A DNA stretch of 64,000 nt from Uranotaenia lowii (taxonomy: Eukaryota; Arthropoda; Insecta; Diptera; Culicidae). Where the stretch lies: positions 330,774,592 through 330,838,591 of the forward strand of contig NC_073693.1 in assembly GCF_029784155.1 (NCBI RefSeq). The letters are read 5' to 3'. Shown here one piece after another: positions 54,586 through 64,000 of this stretch (positions are counted from its first letter, which is position 1; the number at the start of each line of letters is the position of its first letter). The translations under genes were made by a program, and so were the position numbers. Below the pieces are notes generated by a model that did no database searches, was not told the origin of the DNA, and saw nothing but the letters and a program-made list of their open reading frames with translations.

Positions 54586-57500
54586 ATGATGGAAGGCCCT
54601 ACCGGAGAGCTGTTCAACTGCGTGACATGTCGCCGCCCGGATTCAGCGCAGAGCATGGTCGCTTGTGACGAGTGTTCGCAATGGCAACATTATGGATGCG
54701 CCGGTGTTACGGCTACCATAGCCGATCGAAGCTGGCTCTGCTGCAGATGCGTAGCTAGTCACAACGCAGTTAATTCGACTCAAACCGGCAACATAAACTC
54801 GCCCGAAGCACACACAACGTTTGCTTCAGCTCGCGCCGCTGAACGTCATGATAATACCACCGGTCCAATAAGAGGGAGACAGGACGATCCAAATTTCGGA
54901 AGACTTCAATCCTCGTCTAATTCGAATGCCGGATCAGTCGTCTCAGTCAATGCTATTGCTCATCTTCGTTTAAGGCACCTGAAAGAGCAAAAGGATTTGG
55001 AGGATCAAAAAGCGGAACGGGATCGCGAGTTTCTTGCTAGAAAGCAGCAGCTAGAAGCAGAAATAGCTTTGGAAGAGCTCAATGAAGGATGTGATCGTAG
55101 CGTAGGAGGAAAAAGTCATCGAAGTATCGCCGGTTGGGTGGAACAACAATGCGGATTCGTGCATACTTCTACCCCAGTCCAGCAGAAACCCGAGACAGTG
55201 GCTCCAAGTGCGAACCCACATCCCGCCATCCAACAGCGAGAGGAGCGGCAAAGAATGCAAGCAATAATTCAATCAGGTCAACAGATTCAACCAAGCACTG
55301 CGCCAAAACAAGCAGAGATTCCAGTAAGAAATCCTCCCCCAGCTATAGCACCGGGCCCAAGGAGCAATTATCTTGATTCGAATCCACGTTTTCCGCCAGT
55401 GGCTCAGAATCCAGTTCCACCTGTACCAGTGAATCCGCTAACATTGCCACCGCCGAGCTCGTCGCAGTTCCCTGGATTTCCAGTGATGAATAACCCCTAC
55501 GGGACGATGTATTTTCCAAATATTCCTGACATGCCGTCATCTGGTGCTGATTATCAGTTTGCGCACCCTCAGGGAGGAGTCTTTATCAACAACCCAGTCA
55601 GGCATCCGAACTTTGGTTTGAATGTACAGCCGTGTGCTTGGCAAGCTTCCGAGCAGCACCCGCCTACAGTTCCACCAACAGTGTCAGCAGATTTGGGTAA
55701 AGGATTTCCTCATGCTACAGGTCGCATGATTACGCCACAGCAACTGGCGGCGCGTCAAGTTGTCTCTAGAGACCTCCCCAAGTTTTCCGGGGACCCACTC
55801 GAGTGGCCCATGTTCTTGAGTGCATTTGAATCGACAACGGCCATGTGTGGCATACAACCCGACGAGAACCTTGCTAGGCTACAGAAAAGTCTTGTTGGTA
55901 GCGCTCGCGAAAAGGTTCAGAATATTCTAACGCTGCCGGATGCAATCCCGGAAATTATCGACATCCTACGAGCCGAGTGTGGAAGGCCAGACCAAATTGT
56001 ATACTGTCTGCTATCCAAGATCCGGAAAACCGCTCAGCCGTCTGTGACGAAATTGGAGACGCTTGTGACGTTCGGCAGAGAGGTACGCAACATGGTGACG
56101 TACATGCAGTCAGCGAAACTGAACACCCATTTGGACAATCCACTATTGCTGGCAGAGCTTGTTGCTAAGCTTCCACCCGACTTGCAGCTACAATGGGGTA
56201 TGAAGTTAGCAGCTCTTCCGGAACCATCGCTTGGCGATTTCTGTGCGTTTGTGTCGGCTTATCGAACAGCGGCATGCAAGGTGAAATTGACGTCGGATGT
56301 TGGTCTGAATGAAAAAGCCACAAAAGGTGTTGTGAGAAAGGAGAAGCCAGTTTATTTGAACGCACATTCCGCCTCCGTGTCCTCAGCGCCTGGACCACCG
56401 GCTTCGAAAGTTACTCCGGTGCTAAAGCCGTGCCTGATGTGCAAAAGTACAACGCACAGAGTCCGAACTTGTAAGCAGTTCGAAACGTTGCCGCTCGAAG
56501 AGAAGCTGAGGTTCATCAGTGAAACGGATATGTGTAAGCGTTGTCTGGCGCCGCATGGAAGGTGGCCTTGCCGAAACAAGCAGCCTTGCGGGATCAATGG
56601 ATGCCCTGAGCCCCACCATAAACTGCTACATCCAGGAAGTTGTTCGACTCTCAAGAGTCAAGGATCGGAATCTTCGGTATCGGTAACTGCCCATCATCAA
56701 CACCAGCAAGGCACCACTTTCTTCAAAATACTTCCCGTGACTCTTCACGCGAACGGGAAGTCGGTGTCCACATTTGCTTTTCTGGATGACGGATCCGACC
56801 TGACGCTGGTCGAAGACGAACTTATCGACGAACTGGGCTTGGTGGGCGAAAGAATTCCGCTTTGCTTGCAGTGGACTAGTAACGTCACGAGAAGTGAAAG
56901 TAACTCTCGTAAGGTCGAGATAGGTATCTCGGGTGCTTCGAACAATCGCATCCATCAGCTGGCGAACGTAAGAACCGTTGAGAGCTTGGAATTACCGAAG
57001 CAGAGCCTGGATTATGAGAGTCTCTCGAACCAATTCCCCCATCTGAGTGGACTTCCCATCAGCAGCTACCGGACGGCCGTGCCACGAATTCTTATCGGTG
57101 TCGATAATGCCCAGCTCAACTTAGCTTTGAAGAAGAGGGAAAGATCCGGAGGAGAACCTGTTGCTGCTAAATTTCGCCTCGGATGGGCAATATTCGGTGG
57201 AAGACGAGCACCTGAGACGATAGGTAGTGCTTTTGTTCACGTCTGCGAGTGCTCCAATAGCCGCGAGCTCCATGAAATGGTCCAGCAGTATTTTGAATTC
57301 GAAAACCTGGCGATATCCGGATTGAATCCGCCCGAATCCGATGAAGATCGACGGGCCAGAAGATTGCTCGAAGAGACGACAGTTCGTACACCATCCGGAA
57401 AGTTCCAAACTGGATTGCTTTGGAAAAGCGATGAGCCGGTTTTTCCGAACAACTTTAGCATGGCAGTACGTCGACACGGTTGTTTTGAAAGGCGCTTGCT

Positions 57501-57960
57501 GAAAGATCCCGAACTGAAAACTAATATTGACAAGCAAATCGACGATTATCTGCAGAAGGGGTACGTTCACAAAGCGACGTCAGACGAGCTCCGCAACAGT
57601 GACGACAGAAAGATTTGGTACCTGCCAATCAGCGCAGTGCGACATCCACGCAAGCCAACGAAGGTGCGTGTAGTCTGGGATGCTGCGGCAACGTATGGAG
57701 GAACCTCTCTGAACTCCCAGCTTTTGAAAGGGCCGGATTTGGTGAAGCCGCTTCTATCTGTCCTCTGCCGATTCCGACAGAAACAGTATGCCATCGCTGG
57801 GGACATAAGGCAAATGTTCCACCAGTTGATTATTCGTCCGGAAGATAGGAACGCACAACGATTTTTGTATCGGGAAAATCCAGAAGCTGCGCTCGACGTG
57901 TACATAATGGACGTCGCAACGTTCGGGGCAACATGCTCCCCGTGTTCAGCAGTTTGCTAA
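54586..57960 (+). CDS. BEL/Pao gag-protease-RT part, with N-terminal PHD finger
   Basis: A 1,124-codon frame begins at ATG 54,586 (a second ATG follows directly). Residues ~12-55 form a PHD-type finger (CVTCRRPD...CDECSQWQHYGCAG...WLCCRC). Then come a charged coiled-coil-like stretch (~125-165), a P/Q-rich linker, the BEL gag region (DLPKFSGDPLEWPMFLSAFE onward), a cysteine/histidine-rich zinc region (~613-685), the aspartic protease (FLDDGSDLTLVEDELIDELG, ~732) and the first half of reverse transcriptase (VRVVWDAAA..., AGDIRQMFHQ). Ends at 57,958-57,960 just after ATFGATCSPCSA because of a frame change before the catalytic YVDD box. PHD fingers read histone tails in host proteins; its role here is unknown. 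Confidence 0.9.
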   Translation: MMEGPTGELFNCVTCRRPDSAQSMVACDECSQWQHYGCAGVTATIADRSWLCCRCVASHNAVNSTQTGNINSPEAHTTFASARAAERHDNTTGPIRGRQDDPNFGRLQSSSNSNAGSVVSVNAIAHLRLRHLKEQKDLEDQKAERDREFLARKQQLEAEIALEELNEGCDRSVGGKSHRSIAGWVEQQCGFVHTSTPVQQKPETVAPSANPHPAIQQREERQRMQAIIQSGQQIQPSTAPKQAEIPVRNPPPAIAPGPRSNYLDSNPRFPPVAQNPVPPVPVNPLTLPPPSSSQFPGFPVMNNPYGTMYFPNIPDMPSSGADYQFAHPQGGVFINNPVRHPNFGLNVQPCAWQASEQHPPTVPPTVSADLGKGFPHATGRMITPQQLAARQVVSRDLPKFSGDPLEWPMFLSAFESTTAMCGIQPDENLARLQKSLVGSAREKVQNILTLPDAIPEIIDILRAECGRPDQIVYCLLSKIRKTAQPSVTKLETLVTFGREVRNMVTYMQSAKLNTHLDNPLLLAELVAKLPPDLQLQWGMKLAALPEPSLGDFCAFVSAYRTAACKVKLTSDVGLNEKATKGVVRKEKPVYLNAHSASVSSAPGPPASKVTPVLKPCLMCKSTTHRVRTCKQFETLPLEEKLRFISETDMCKRCLAPHGRWPCRNKQPCGINGCPEPHHKLLHPGSCSTLKSQGSESSVSVTAHHQHQQGTTFFKILPVTLHANGKSVSTFAFLDDGSDLTLVEDELIDELGLVGERIPLCLQWTSNVTRSESNSRKVEIGISGASNNRIHQLANVRTVESLELPKQSLDYESLSNQFPHLSGLPISSYRTAVPRILIGVDNAQLNLALKKRERSGGEPVAAKFRLGWAIFGGRRAPETIGSAFVHVCECSNSRELHEMVQQYFEFENLAISGLNPPESDEDRRARRLLEETTVRTPSGKFQTGLLWKSDEPVFPNNFSMAVRRHGCFERRLLKDPELKTNIDKQIDDYLQKGYVHKATSDELRNSDDRKIWYLPISAVRHPRKPTKVRVVWDAAATYGGTSLNSQLLKGPDLVKPLLSVLCRFRQKQYAIAGDIRQMFHQLIIRPEDRNAQRFLYRENPEAALDVYIMDVATFGATCSPCSAVC

Positions 57961-60661
57961 GAATAAAAACGCCCAGGAACATAAAGATCGTTATCCGGAA
58001 GCTGCTGAAGCAATCGTTGACAACACATATGTTGACGATTTTCTTGCGAGCTGTGATACCATTGAAGAGGCAACGAAACTGGCTTTGGAAGTGAGTTTGG
58101 TCAACCGATCGGCTGGTTTTGAGATACCTAGTTGGCAGTCGAATTCCGAACACCTCCTGAAACGGGTTGGGGTGACTACTGGAGATGAGATGAAGAGCTT
58201 TGCCATCGAGAAGACGACAAAAACCGAAAGAGTCCTCGGTATGATGTGGGTACCGAGTGAAGATGTGTTTGTATTTTCGGCGGATTTCCGAACAGATCTA
58301 CTCCCGTTGCTGTCTGGGGAAACGCGACCAACAAAGCGGCAAGTGTTGCAGGTGGTCATGAGCCTTTTTGACCCGCTCGGAATTGTGGCCTGCTACACCA
58401 TACACGGGAAAATTCTCATCCAGTCCATCTGGCGTTCGGGAATTCTGTGGGATGATCCTATCTGCGACGACGACTTTGATATGTGGCAGCGCTGGATCAA
58501 ACTGACACCGAAGTTGGAAAATGTAAGAGTGCCACGTTGTTATTTCCCCAACTACACTACCGGCAGCTACAATTCACTTCAGCTGCATGTGTTCGTGGAC
58601 GCCAGTGAGCTGGCCTACTGTGCTGCGGCCTATTTTAGAATCGTTGACGGAGATACTCCCCGCTGCGCTCTGGTGGCAGCTAAGGCCAAAGTTACACCTT
58701 TAAGACCACAATCCATACCTCGAAACGAGCTGGGCGCTGCAGTGATTGGTTCTCGGTTGCTGAAGTCTGTAGAAGAAAGTCACTCACTGCAAATTACCGA
58801 AAAGTTCCTGTGGACCGATTCTTCGACTGTTATGGCCTGGCTCCGTGCGGATCCACGAAAATATCGCCAATTTGTCGGTTTTAGAATAGCAGAAATTTTG
58901 ACGAATACTTCGGTGGAAGACTGGCAGTGGGTTCCTTCCCGTGACAACATAGCCGACCAAGGAACCAAATGGGGTAATGGTCCCAACTTCGATCCAGATG
59001 GTTTGTGGTACAAAGGACCCGAATTCTTGTACCGACCAACAGAAGAATGGCCGAAACAAAAACCCTGCTTGGAGTCACCCAAAGACGAATTACGGTCGGT
59101 AAACGTTCATCGTCAGTCTGACGATGATTTTGTAGTCAACATGGAAAGTTTCTCGCGGTGGGATGGGCTACTCAACCGAGTTGCTTATATGTATCATTTC
59201 GTGCACCGCTTCAAGCGCTTCAAACGGGAACCGGTGGAATCTAGTGAATCCTGTGGTGATCTGAATCGTGATGATTATGTGTCGGCGGAAGCAGCCATTT
59301 GGCGGGCTGTGCAGCGACAGGTGTTTGCGGAAGAAATTCAAGCGCTTAGAAGCAGTTCTGAGCTTTCATCGAAGCAGTGGAAGCGTATCGGCAAGGGAAG
59401 TGTCCTAGCGAAGCTATCACCGGTGATCGATGAGTCCGGTGTTCTCCGGATGGCGAGCAGAATCGACCCTCAAGCGGCTTATTATTCGTTCGACTTTCGA
59501 AATCCTGTGATAATACCAAGAGATCATCATGTCACCACTCTTTTGATCCTGCGATTTCACCAAAAGTACGGCCATGCCAATACCGAGACTGTACTGAACG
59601 AGCTCAAGCAACGTTACTACATCCCCCGGATGAGAGCCAGTGTGAAGAAGGCGATTAAAAGCTGCATGTGGTGTCGTGTTTATCTGGCTAGACCACAGGC
59701 TCCAAAAATGGCCCCACTCCCCCAGCCCAGGGTTAAACCCTATGTACGACCGTTCACCTTCACAGGGCTGGACTACTTCGGACCACTGCTGGTCAAACGA
59801 GGACGTAGCGACGAAAAAAGGTGGGTCGCGCTTTTCACCTGTCTCTCGGTGAGGGCGTTGCACCTAGAAGTGGTGCATTCTTTATCGGCAGAATCCTGCA
59901 GGATGGCAATTCGGCGGTTTGTCGCTAAGCATGGTCCTCCTCAAGAGATATTCAGCGACAATGGGACGAACTTCCGCGGGGCAGCCCGAGAGTTGGAAGA
60001 AGAAACTAATGCAATCAATAAGGAGTTAGCGAGCTACTTTACCAACAGCCATACACAATGGCACTTCAACCCCCCTTCTGCCCCCCATATGGGCGGGGTT
60101 TGGGAGAGGAAAGTCCGGTCCGTGAAGGAGGCGTTCAAGACTCTCTCGCACCATCAAAGGCTAGACGATGAAGGACTGCGAACATTGCTCTCGGAAGCAG
60201 AATTGATAGTCAACTCCCATCCGCTGACGTTCGTGCCGCTGGAGGATCCCAACGAAGAAGTGCTGACTCCAAATCATTTCCTTTGGCTAAGTTCCGGCGA
60301 GGACAGCAAACCACCAAGGGTACCAATCGACGATGTTACACCTCTTCGACCAAACTGGAAGGTTATTCAACACTTAACAAACCAGTTTTGGAAGCGCTGG
60401 GTGCAAGCTTACCTACCTACTATAGCCTGCAGGACGAAATGGTTCGCGGAAACGCGGCCGCTGAAGGTCGGCGATCTAGTGGTCATCGTAGACGAGTCCG
60501 TGCGCAATGGATGGCTCCGAGGTAAGGTGGTGAGGACTTATCCAGGACGAGACGGACAAGTTCACAAGGTCGACGTGGAGACTTGCGACGGATCTACTCT
60601 TCAAAGACCAGCGGTAAAGGTTGCTCTGTTGGACGTGCAGGAGGAGAGTAAAGTCGATTGA
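57950..60661 (+). CDS. BEL/Pao RT remainder, RNase H and integrase (out of frame with the upstream ORF)
   Basis: The frame is open from about 57,950 and overlaps the upstream ORF end by 11 nt. It carries the YVDD catalytic box (~58,030), the connection/RNase H region (HVFVDASELAYCAAAY, PRNELGAA, WTDSSTVMAWL), the integrase zinc region (HQKYGHANTETVL...CMWCR), the catalytic core with D, D and E contexts (FTGLDYFGP, SDNGTNFRG, GVWERKVRSVKEAF) and the C-terminal domain found in BEL integrases. It has no start of its own near the beginning (first ATG at 58,199 in this frame is internal). The shift is a loss or gain equivalent to two missing bases around 57,948-57,952. Everything else appears intact. 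Confidence 0.88.
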   Translation, partial: QFAKNKNAQEHKDRYPEAAEAIVDNTYVDDFLASCDTIEEATKLALEVSLVNRSAGFEIPSWQSNSEHLLKRVGVTTGDEMKSFAIEKTTKTERVLGMMWVPSEDVFVFSADFRTDLLPLLSGETRPTKRQVLQVVMSLFDPLGIVACYTIHGKILIQSIWRSGILWDDPICDDDFDMWQRWIKLTPKLENVRVPRCYFPNYTTGSYNSLQLHVFVDASELAYCAAAYFRIVDGDTPRCALVAAKAKVTPLRPQSIPRNELGAAVIGSRLLKSVEESHSLQITEKFLWTDSSTVMAWLRADPRKYRQFVGFRIAEILTNTSVEDWQWVPSRDNIADQGTKWGNGPNFDPDGLWYKGPEFLYRPTEEWPKQKPCLESPKDELRSVNVHRQSDDDFVVNMESFSRWDGLLNRVAYMYHFVHRFKRFKREPVESSESCGDLNRDDYVSAEAAIWRAVQRQVFAEEIQALRSSSELSSKQWKRIGKGSVLAKLSPVIDESGVLRMASRIDPQAAYYSFDFRNPVIIPRDHHVTTLLILRFHQKYGHANTETVLNELKQRYYIPRMRASVKKAIKSCMWCRVYLARPQAPKMAPLPQPRVKPYVRPFTFTGLDYFGPLLVKRGRSDEKRWVALFTCLSVRALHLEVVHSLSAESCRMAIRRFVAKHGPPQEIFSDNGTNFRGAARELEEETNAINKELASYFTNSHTQWHFNPPSAPHMGGVWERKVRSVKEAFKTLSHHQRLDDEGLRTLLSEAELIVNSHPLTFVPLEDPNEEVLTPNHFLWLSSGEDSKPPRVPIDDVTPLRPNWKVIQHLTNQFWKRWVQAYLPTIACRTKWFAETRPLKVGDLVVIVDESVRNGWLRGKVVRTYPGRDGQVHKVDVETCDGSTLQRPAVKVALLDVQEESKVD

Positions 60662-60682
60662 CTACGACGTTACGGGTTGGGG

Positions 60683-61337
60683 TGTTAGTAGAACTGGCAA
60701 CCTTGGTACGGGATCGGACAAACGTCAACGCGTTGGCGCCGAAAAAGAATTGTCATTGTTAGAAAATTGATCAAAACTGCGACACGTTTTTTCTTGACCT
60801 GGCAGTTAGTTAGTTTGTAGTGAATTGTTTTTAGCGAAAACAGTATGTATTTGATCATTAGTTATTTGATCATCTTTTAATGTATTTTTTATAGTAGGTG
60901 GAAGCTATTTGGCCAGTTGCGCGTGATTTTTGTGCTCGCGGTTTAGTGAGTCGGAAGAGGTTAGGTGATAGAAATTCCTTACTGCGCAATTTGCCACTAA
61001 AATATTGTATTTCCTTTGATAGTTTGAGTGACCGTTCGGTTGTTCCGGTTAGGTGTACCGGGTTGAGCTCAATTAGAGCGGTAGGAAAGAAAAAGCGTAA
61101 GTACGCAAGTGTACTTTTTATTTACCCGAAGATAAATATGATTTTCGTCCATTAGCTTCAAATAGCCGGTGATATCCGACGGTTTAGGGTTGCCAGAGCT
61201 AGAGCTTAGGGTAAACGGCGAAACTTATTTGTAAGTTAATAAGAGATTGTTTACATTATCATCATTTAATAATAAATGTATTTACAGTCGAGTTCGTTCG
61301 CATACAACGTACTACGGAACAGTTTTTATTTCCCACA
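60683..61337 (+). repeat. 3' LTR of the BEL/Pao element
   Basis: 655 bp, same ends and apparently same sequence as the 5' LTR. Followed directly by the GTAGG target duplication. Confidence 0.95.
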
Positions 61338-61342
61338 GTAGG

Positions 61343-62247
61343 CATGTTAGTTAATAGCACTTATTAATTCACTGGTTTTTTCGGCACCACCACGAAATTT
61401 CCCTAACGTGAAACTTCCGCCAGAACGCTGTATGCACCTGTTCGTTGGCCAATAGCTATGCTGGTCCAGGCTTGCACTGAAGGATTCCTAGATTCTTACG
61501 ATGGCATCTTGTCCCTCTTCTCAGACTTGTGGAAAGTCATCGAGATAGGCTCACATATTGGCTATCGGATCCTTTGCCACTTGCGATTCGTATTATTCTA
61601 TAGAATTGATAAAGAAAAAAAGTTTCTTAAAAATGGTTTTCTTAAGCCTATCAGTGGTAGAACTTACCGTTAAGATTATCTTCGAACATTTCGACCATAA
61701 TACTCTCGCCAAAACTCCTAAAAAATTCTTCCGACCAAAAATAAATCGTCCGAAAAAAAACCACGTGCCGCGGTTGTCAAAATCATTAGCCTACACGAAA
61801 AATATGAAAAGTGCAAATTCATGAAATATTAGAACTCGGATGTTCTTTTTACCATTAAAAACAATGTCACATTGAGTTTCAATGGCAAATCAATGTGAAA
61901 CCATAGTTCTGGTCTATTCGGGATGCTTCTAAATAAAATTCTACTCGCTCATTTGCACCATTTTTAATTTCTTCTAACTTTCTACTGAAAAAAATTTCTT
62001 GATTCTTTGTATTGAATCGGTAATATAATTTTTTATTAAAACGAACACAAACACATACAGGATCTCAATGAAATTTGATGTTTCCTCGAAGAGATTCCTT
62101 TTTCTTAACTCTGAGGGAACATCTTACAAAGGCTGTGTGGCAGCGACCTAAAGAAATGCCACTGCCACTGGAATACTGGTCCATGTCGAACTAGGCGACT
62201 TATCCAGTACTTCCCAGATAAGTATATCTCATAATTATGTGTATATA
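61343..62247. other. Intergenic stretch, mostly unrecognised
   Basis: No gene. The segment at about 61,915-61,960 (GGGATGCTTCTAAATAAAATT) matches the end of the repeat at 29,165-29,395. Short ORFs lack motifs. Confidence 0.4.
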
Positions 62248-62679
62248 CCCAAGTAACCATAAGCACTAAAACATAGCCCTTAATCAACACTATATTCCCA
62301 TATATAACTCTGAATTAATGCTTGTTTTGCACTATATGCGTATATAATGCAGATTTAATGCTAAAAAGGCGAAATAGCGGGCTGAATAAATGCTATCACA
62401 ACATAGCATTTAATAAGCATTACAAATGCTGAATTAGAGCACCATCAAAACGTCATTTTTCGCCAGCCGTATAAAAGCATTAATAATGCATACTTAGAAC
62501 ATCTTTTAATTGTTTGATCATGATTGATGTGAAACGGAAATTCAAAATAGGAAAATGAACAAAAATTAAAAAAAATAAAATCATTATCTACAACATCAAT
62601 CAACCTGCTGAATGAAGGATTATGCTTGCTAAGTGTTCTATGAAATGAGAAGTAATTATAATTGAATTATGAATTAACT

Positions 62680-62768
62680 TTGATGAGTCTCGAACCGAGG
62701 ATCCCTCAGCAGCCTTTATCTTTCCTTGCGCCTTTACCATTTCGACCACTCTTGATGCTGATAACGTA
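62680..62768 (-). repeat. tRNA-derived SINE relic inside the CCCAAGTAAC element
   Basis: The minus strand shows AGTGGTCGAAATGGTAAAGG (A box and D arm) and CTCGGTTCGAGACTC (B box and T arm) separated by ~35 nt. The length is close to a tRNA with a long variable arm, but acceptor pairing is poor. SINE relic or degenerate tRNA pseudogene. Confidence 0.5.
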
Positions 62769-63226
62769 GGTGAAAAAACCCGTACTTCAAGTACTGTTCG
62801 GGTCACACAACTTCATAGACAATGTATGCATGAGATGGTTTGGAAATGTATTGGAAAATTTTGGGAGAAGACAACTGCAACTGCCCGCTCTGATTGTTTT
62901 CGTTTGTTGTCTTTCTTACTCACACGCAGCAAATGAAAAACATCATTCTTGTTTACATTCGCGGGTTTGACGTTTCTACGCTTTATAAAAGCTTTATATA
63001 AGCATTAACAGGAAGTTCTAGTGCTACAGTCTTAATGCTTGTTAACTTTATATAGTAGCTCTATATGTGCATATAGTGCTATCATTAGTGTTAATTTTTG
63101 TTATTGCTTCTATGCATTAATAATGCATATTTGAAACTAAAAAGCATTATGAATGTTGATATAATGCTAAGTTGCATTAGAAACGTTGATTTAATGCTAA
63201 TTAAGGGTTATGGCTTAATGCTTATG

Positions 63227-63500
63227 CACAGCAAAAATTATTTCCTGTAAAATTACGCAAATGTCCTGTAACAAAAAGGAGCAGGACATTTACCGTAAAT
63301 TTACAGCTCGATAACATGATTACGTGACATTTAATTTTTAGTATACAACTTTTTTACAGGACATTTGCTGTAATAATAAATGAATCTTCGTTTACTTTCA
63401 AGGAAAACAATTTAAAATTACAGGTTTTGTTAATTACAGGTGATTTATTTTAAAGGTTGCAATTTTCAGTGACATGTAATAGTCAAAAATTTTTTCTGTG
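63227..63500. mobile_element. MITE nested in the CCCAAGTAAC element
   Basis: Begins CACAGCAAAAATTATTTCC and ends GTCAAAAATTTTTTCTGTG, an imperfect inverted repeat. The outer element's terminus is split by it (CTTATG | GTTACTTGGG) with TG duplicated at the junction, which fixes the boundaries. The interior has repeated TCCTGTAA / TTACAGGA motifs. Confidence 0.65.
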
Positions 63501-63856
63501 TGGTTACTTGGGTATATTTCAAGTTTTTCTTTTCTCAAATAGTTAAAATTGTTATCAGATATTTACATCCACTTGGACAATATTCTGCAGCGGACAAACA
63601 TTCATTCCCGGGGGACCAATCCGGAAGGTGCAGGAAAAAAACACAGCGGAAGGAACCCTCAATTCAATCAAAGTTAGTTTTAATAATGAAATTATTTTAT
63701 CGGCTATATCGGTGAAATTGTATATTCTTTGAGAAAGAATATTTAAGAATTGAAAGAATATAGACGGATAGAAGATTAGAATAAGGTGAAAGATGTTGAA
63801 AATGAGCGGGAGGGTCATTTTAATTTGAAAACTTTTCTTCACATTTCATCGTTATG

Positions 63857-64000
63857 TTCCTCACGGGCCTACTACCTTGCAGTGGTTGATACTGATAGAG
63901 TTGTAGCAACCACCACACAATAGTAGGCCTAGCGTGGTTCGTCCCACATGCGGAAACTTGCAGTACGAACGAACAAAAAGATGAAATGTGATCGCTCAGA
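63857..64000 (-). repeat. Dispersed repeat, copy 2 (inverted relative to 29,165-29,395)
   Basis: The minus strand shares GATCACATTTCATCTTTTTG, TTCGTTCGTACTGCAAG, AACCACGCTAGGCCTA and CAACTCTATCAGTATCAACC with copy 1. The element may continue past the window end. Confidence 0.5.

Larger units (their letters stand above)
53886..61337 (+). mobile_element. Full-length BEL/Pao LTR retrotransposon (7.45 kb)
   Basis: Two 655-bp LTRs bound an internal region with gag, protease, reverse transcriptase, RNase H and integrase in the order expected for BEL/Pao. GTAGG flanks both sides (53,881-53,885 and 61,338-61,342), an intact 5-bp target duplication. LTRs start TGTTAG and end CCCACA and look identical base for base, so insertion is recent. 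A purine-rich GGGTTGGGG tract precedes the 3' LTR. Coding is broken once, within the polymerase. There is no envelope-like ORF. A small ORF inside each LTR is not considered a gene. Confidence 0.95.
62248..63512. mobile_element. Large CCCAAGTAAC-family TIR element
   Basis: Ends CCCAAGTAACCATAAGCA and (inverted, once a nested MITE is removed) the same 18 bp. TATA flanks both sides (62,244-62,247 and 63,513-63,516). Both subterminal regions are full of (T)TAATGCAT/AATGCTTAT motifs in both orientations. The middle contains a tRNA-derived relic. No transposase frame; the 66-68 codon ORFs show no motif. Confidence 0.7.

Noticed and set aside
57950..57962. Programmed ribosomal frameshift between the BEL ORFs
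   Set aside because: BEL elements normally use one ORF, the break is inside the polymerase domain, and no slippery heptamer is seen; a mutation or sequencing error is simpler.
62680..62768. Functional tRNA-Ser/Leu-like gene
   Set aside because: A and B boxes present, but acceptor stem fails and it sits inside a TIR element.

Overview
This 64 kb window is AT-rich animal nuclear DNA, almost certainly from a mosquito (Culicidae) or a close dipteran relative. The evidence is spliced genes with GT-AG introns and insect-type orthologues, a DD37E mariner element typical of mosquitoes, a BEL/Pao LTR retrotransposon, many short TIR elements, and tRNA-derived SINE relics. There is no bacterial or organellar gene structure. 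Genus cannot be resolved by eye.

Three multi-exon genes could be assembled with consistent splice phases. (1) On the minus strand, 30,250 to 21,724, five exons encode a 1,266-aa nuclear-type protein with two matrin/U1-like zinc fingers, an RS/RD-rich middle and a Q/G/P-rich tail. (2) On the plus strand, 35,377 to 41,271, five exons encode a 940-aa SFSWAP/su(w[a]) splicing regulator (DRY-EERY region, two SURP domains, RS tail). (3) On the minus strand, 50,859 to 44,201, five exons encode a 292-aa myo-inositol oxygenase with all six iron ligands. Genes 1 and 2 are head to head, about 5 kb apart, and both look like pre-mRNA processing factors. A fourth, single-exon gene (28,007 to 27,051, minus) lies in the large intron of gene 1 and encodes four CCHC zinc knuckles, three of them in a recently duplicated ~62-residue repeat.

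The rest is largely mobile and repetitive DNA. 0-5.4 kb holds old dispersed repeats, a 1.5 kb degenerate GAC+polyT array and a candidate noncoding first exon. 6.5-21.4 kb is a nested transposon graveyard: Harbinger-like and hAT-like MITEs, LINE tails, a 3.9 kb TIR element with AGTGAC subterminal arrays, an A-rich degenerate array, and one copy of a ~938 bp TIR element whose second copy sits in intron 1 of SFSWAP. A 1.07 kb array of a 13-bp satellite lies just upstream of SFSWAP. 42.1-44.0 kb is a decayed DD37E mariner. The large MIOX intron carries a truncated Tc1-like transposase and two exon-like ORFs. 52.7-53.5 kb has two striking palindromes. 53.9-61.3 kb is a full-length, very young BEL/Pao element with apparently identical 655-bp LTRs, a 5-bp target duplication, an N-terminal PHD finger on its gag, and one frameshift within the reverse transcriptase. 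62.2-63.5 kb is a TIR element with a second MITE nested inside it.

No function is claimed for stretches described as holding nothing recognised. All family assignments are from motif recognition by eye, without database searches.
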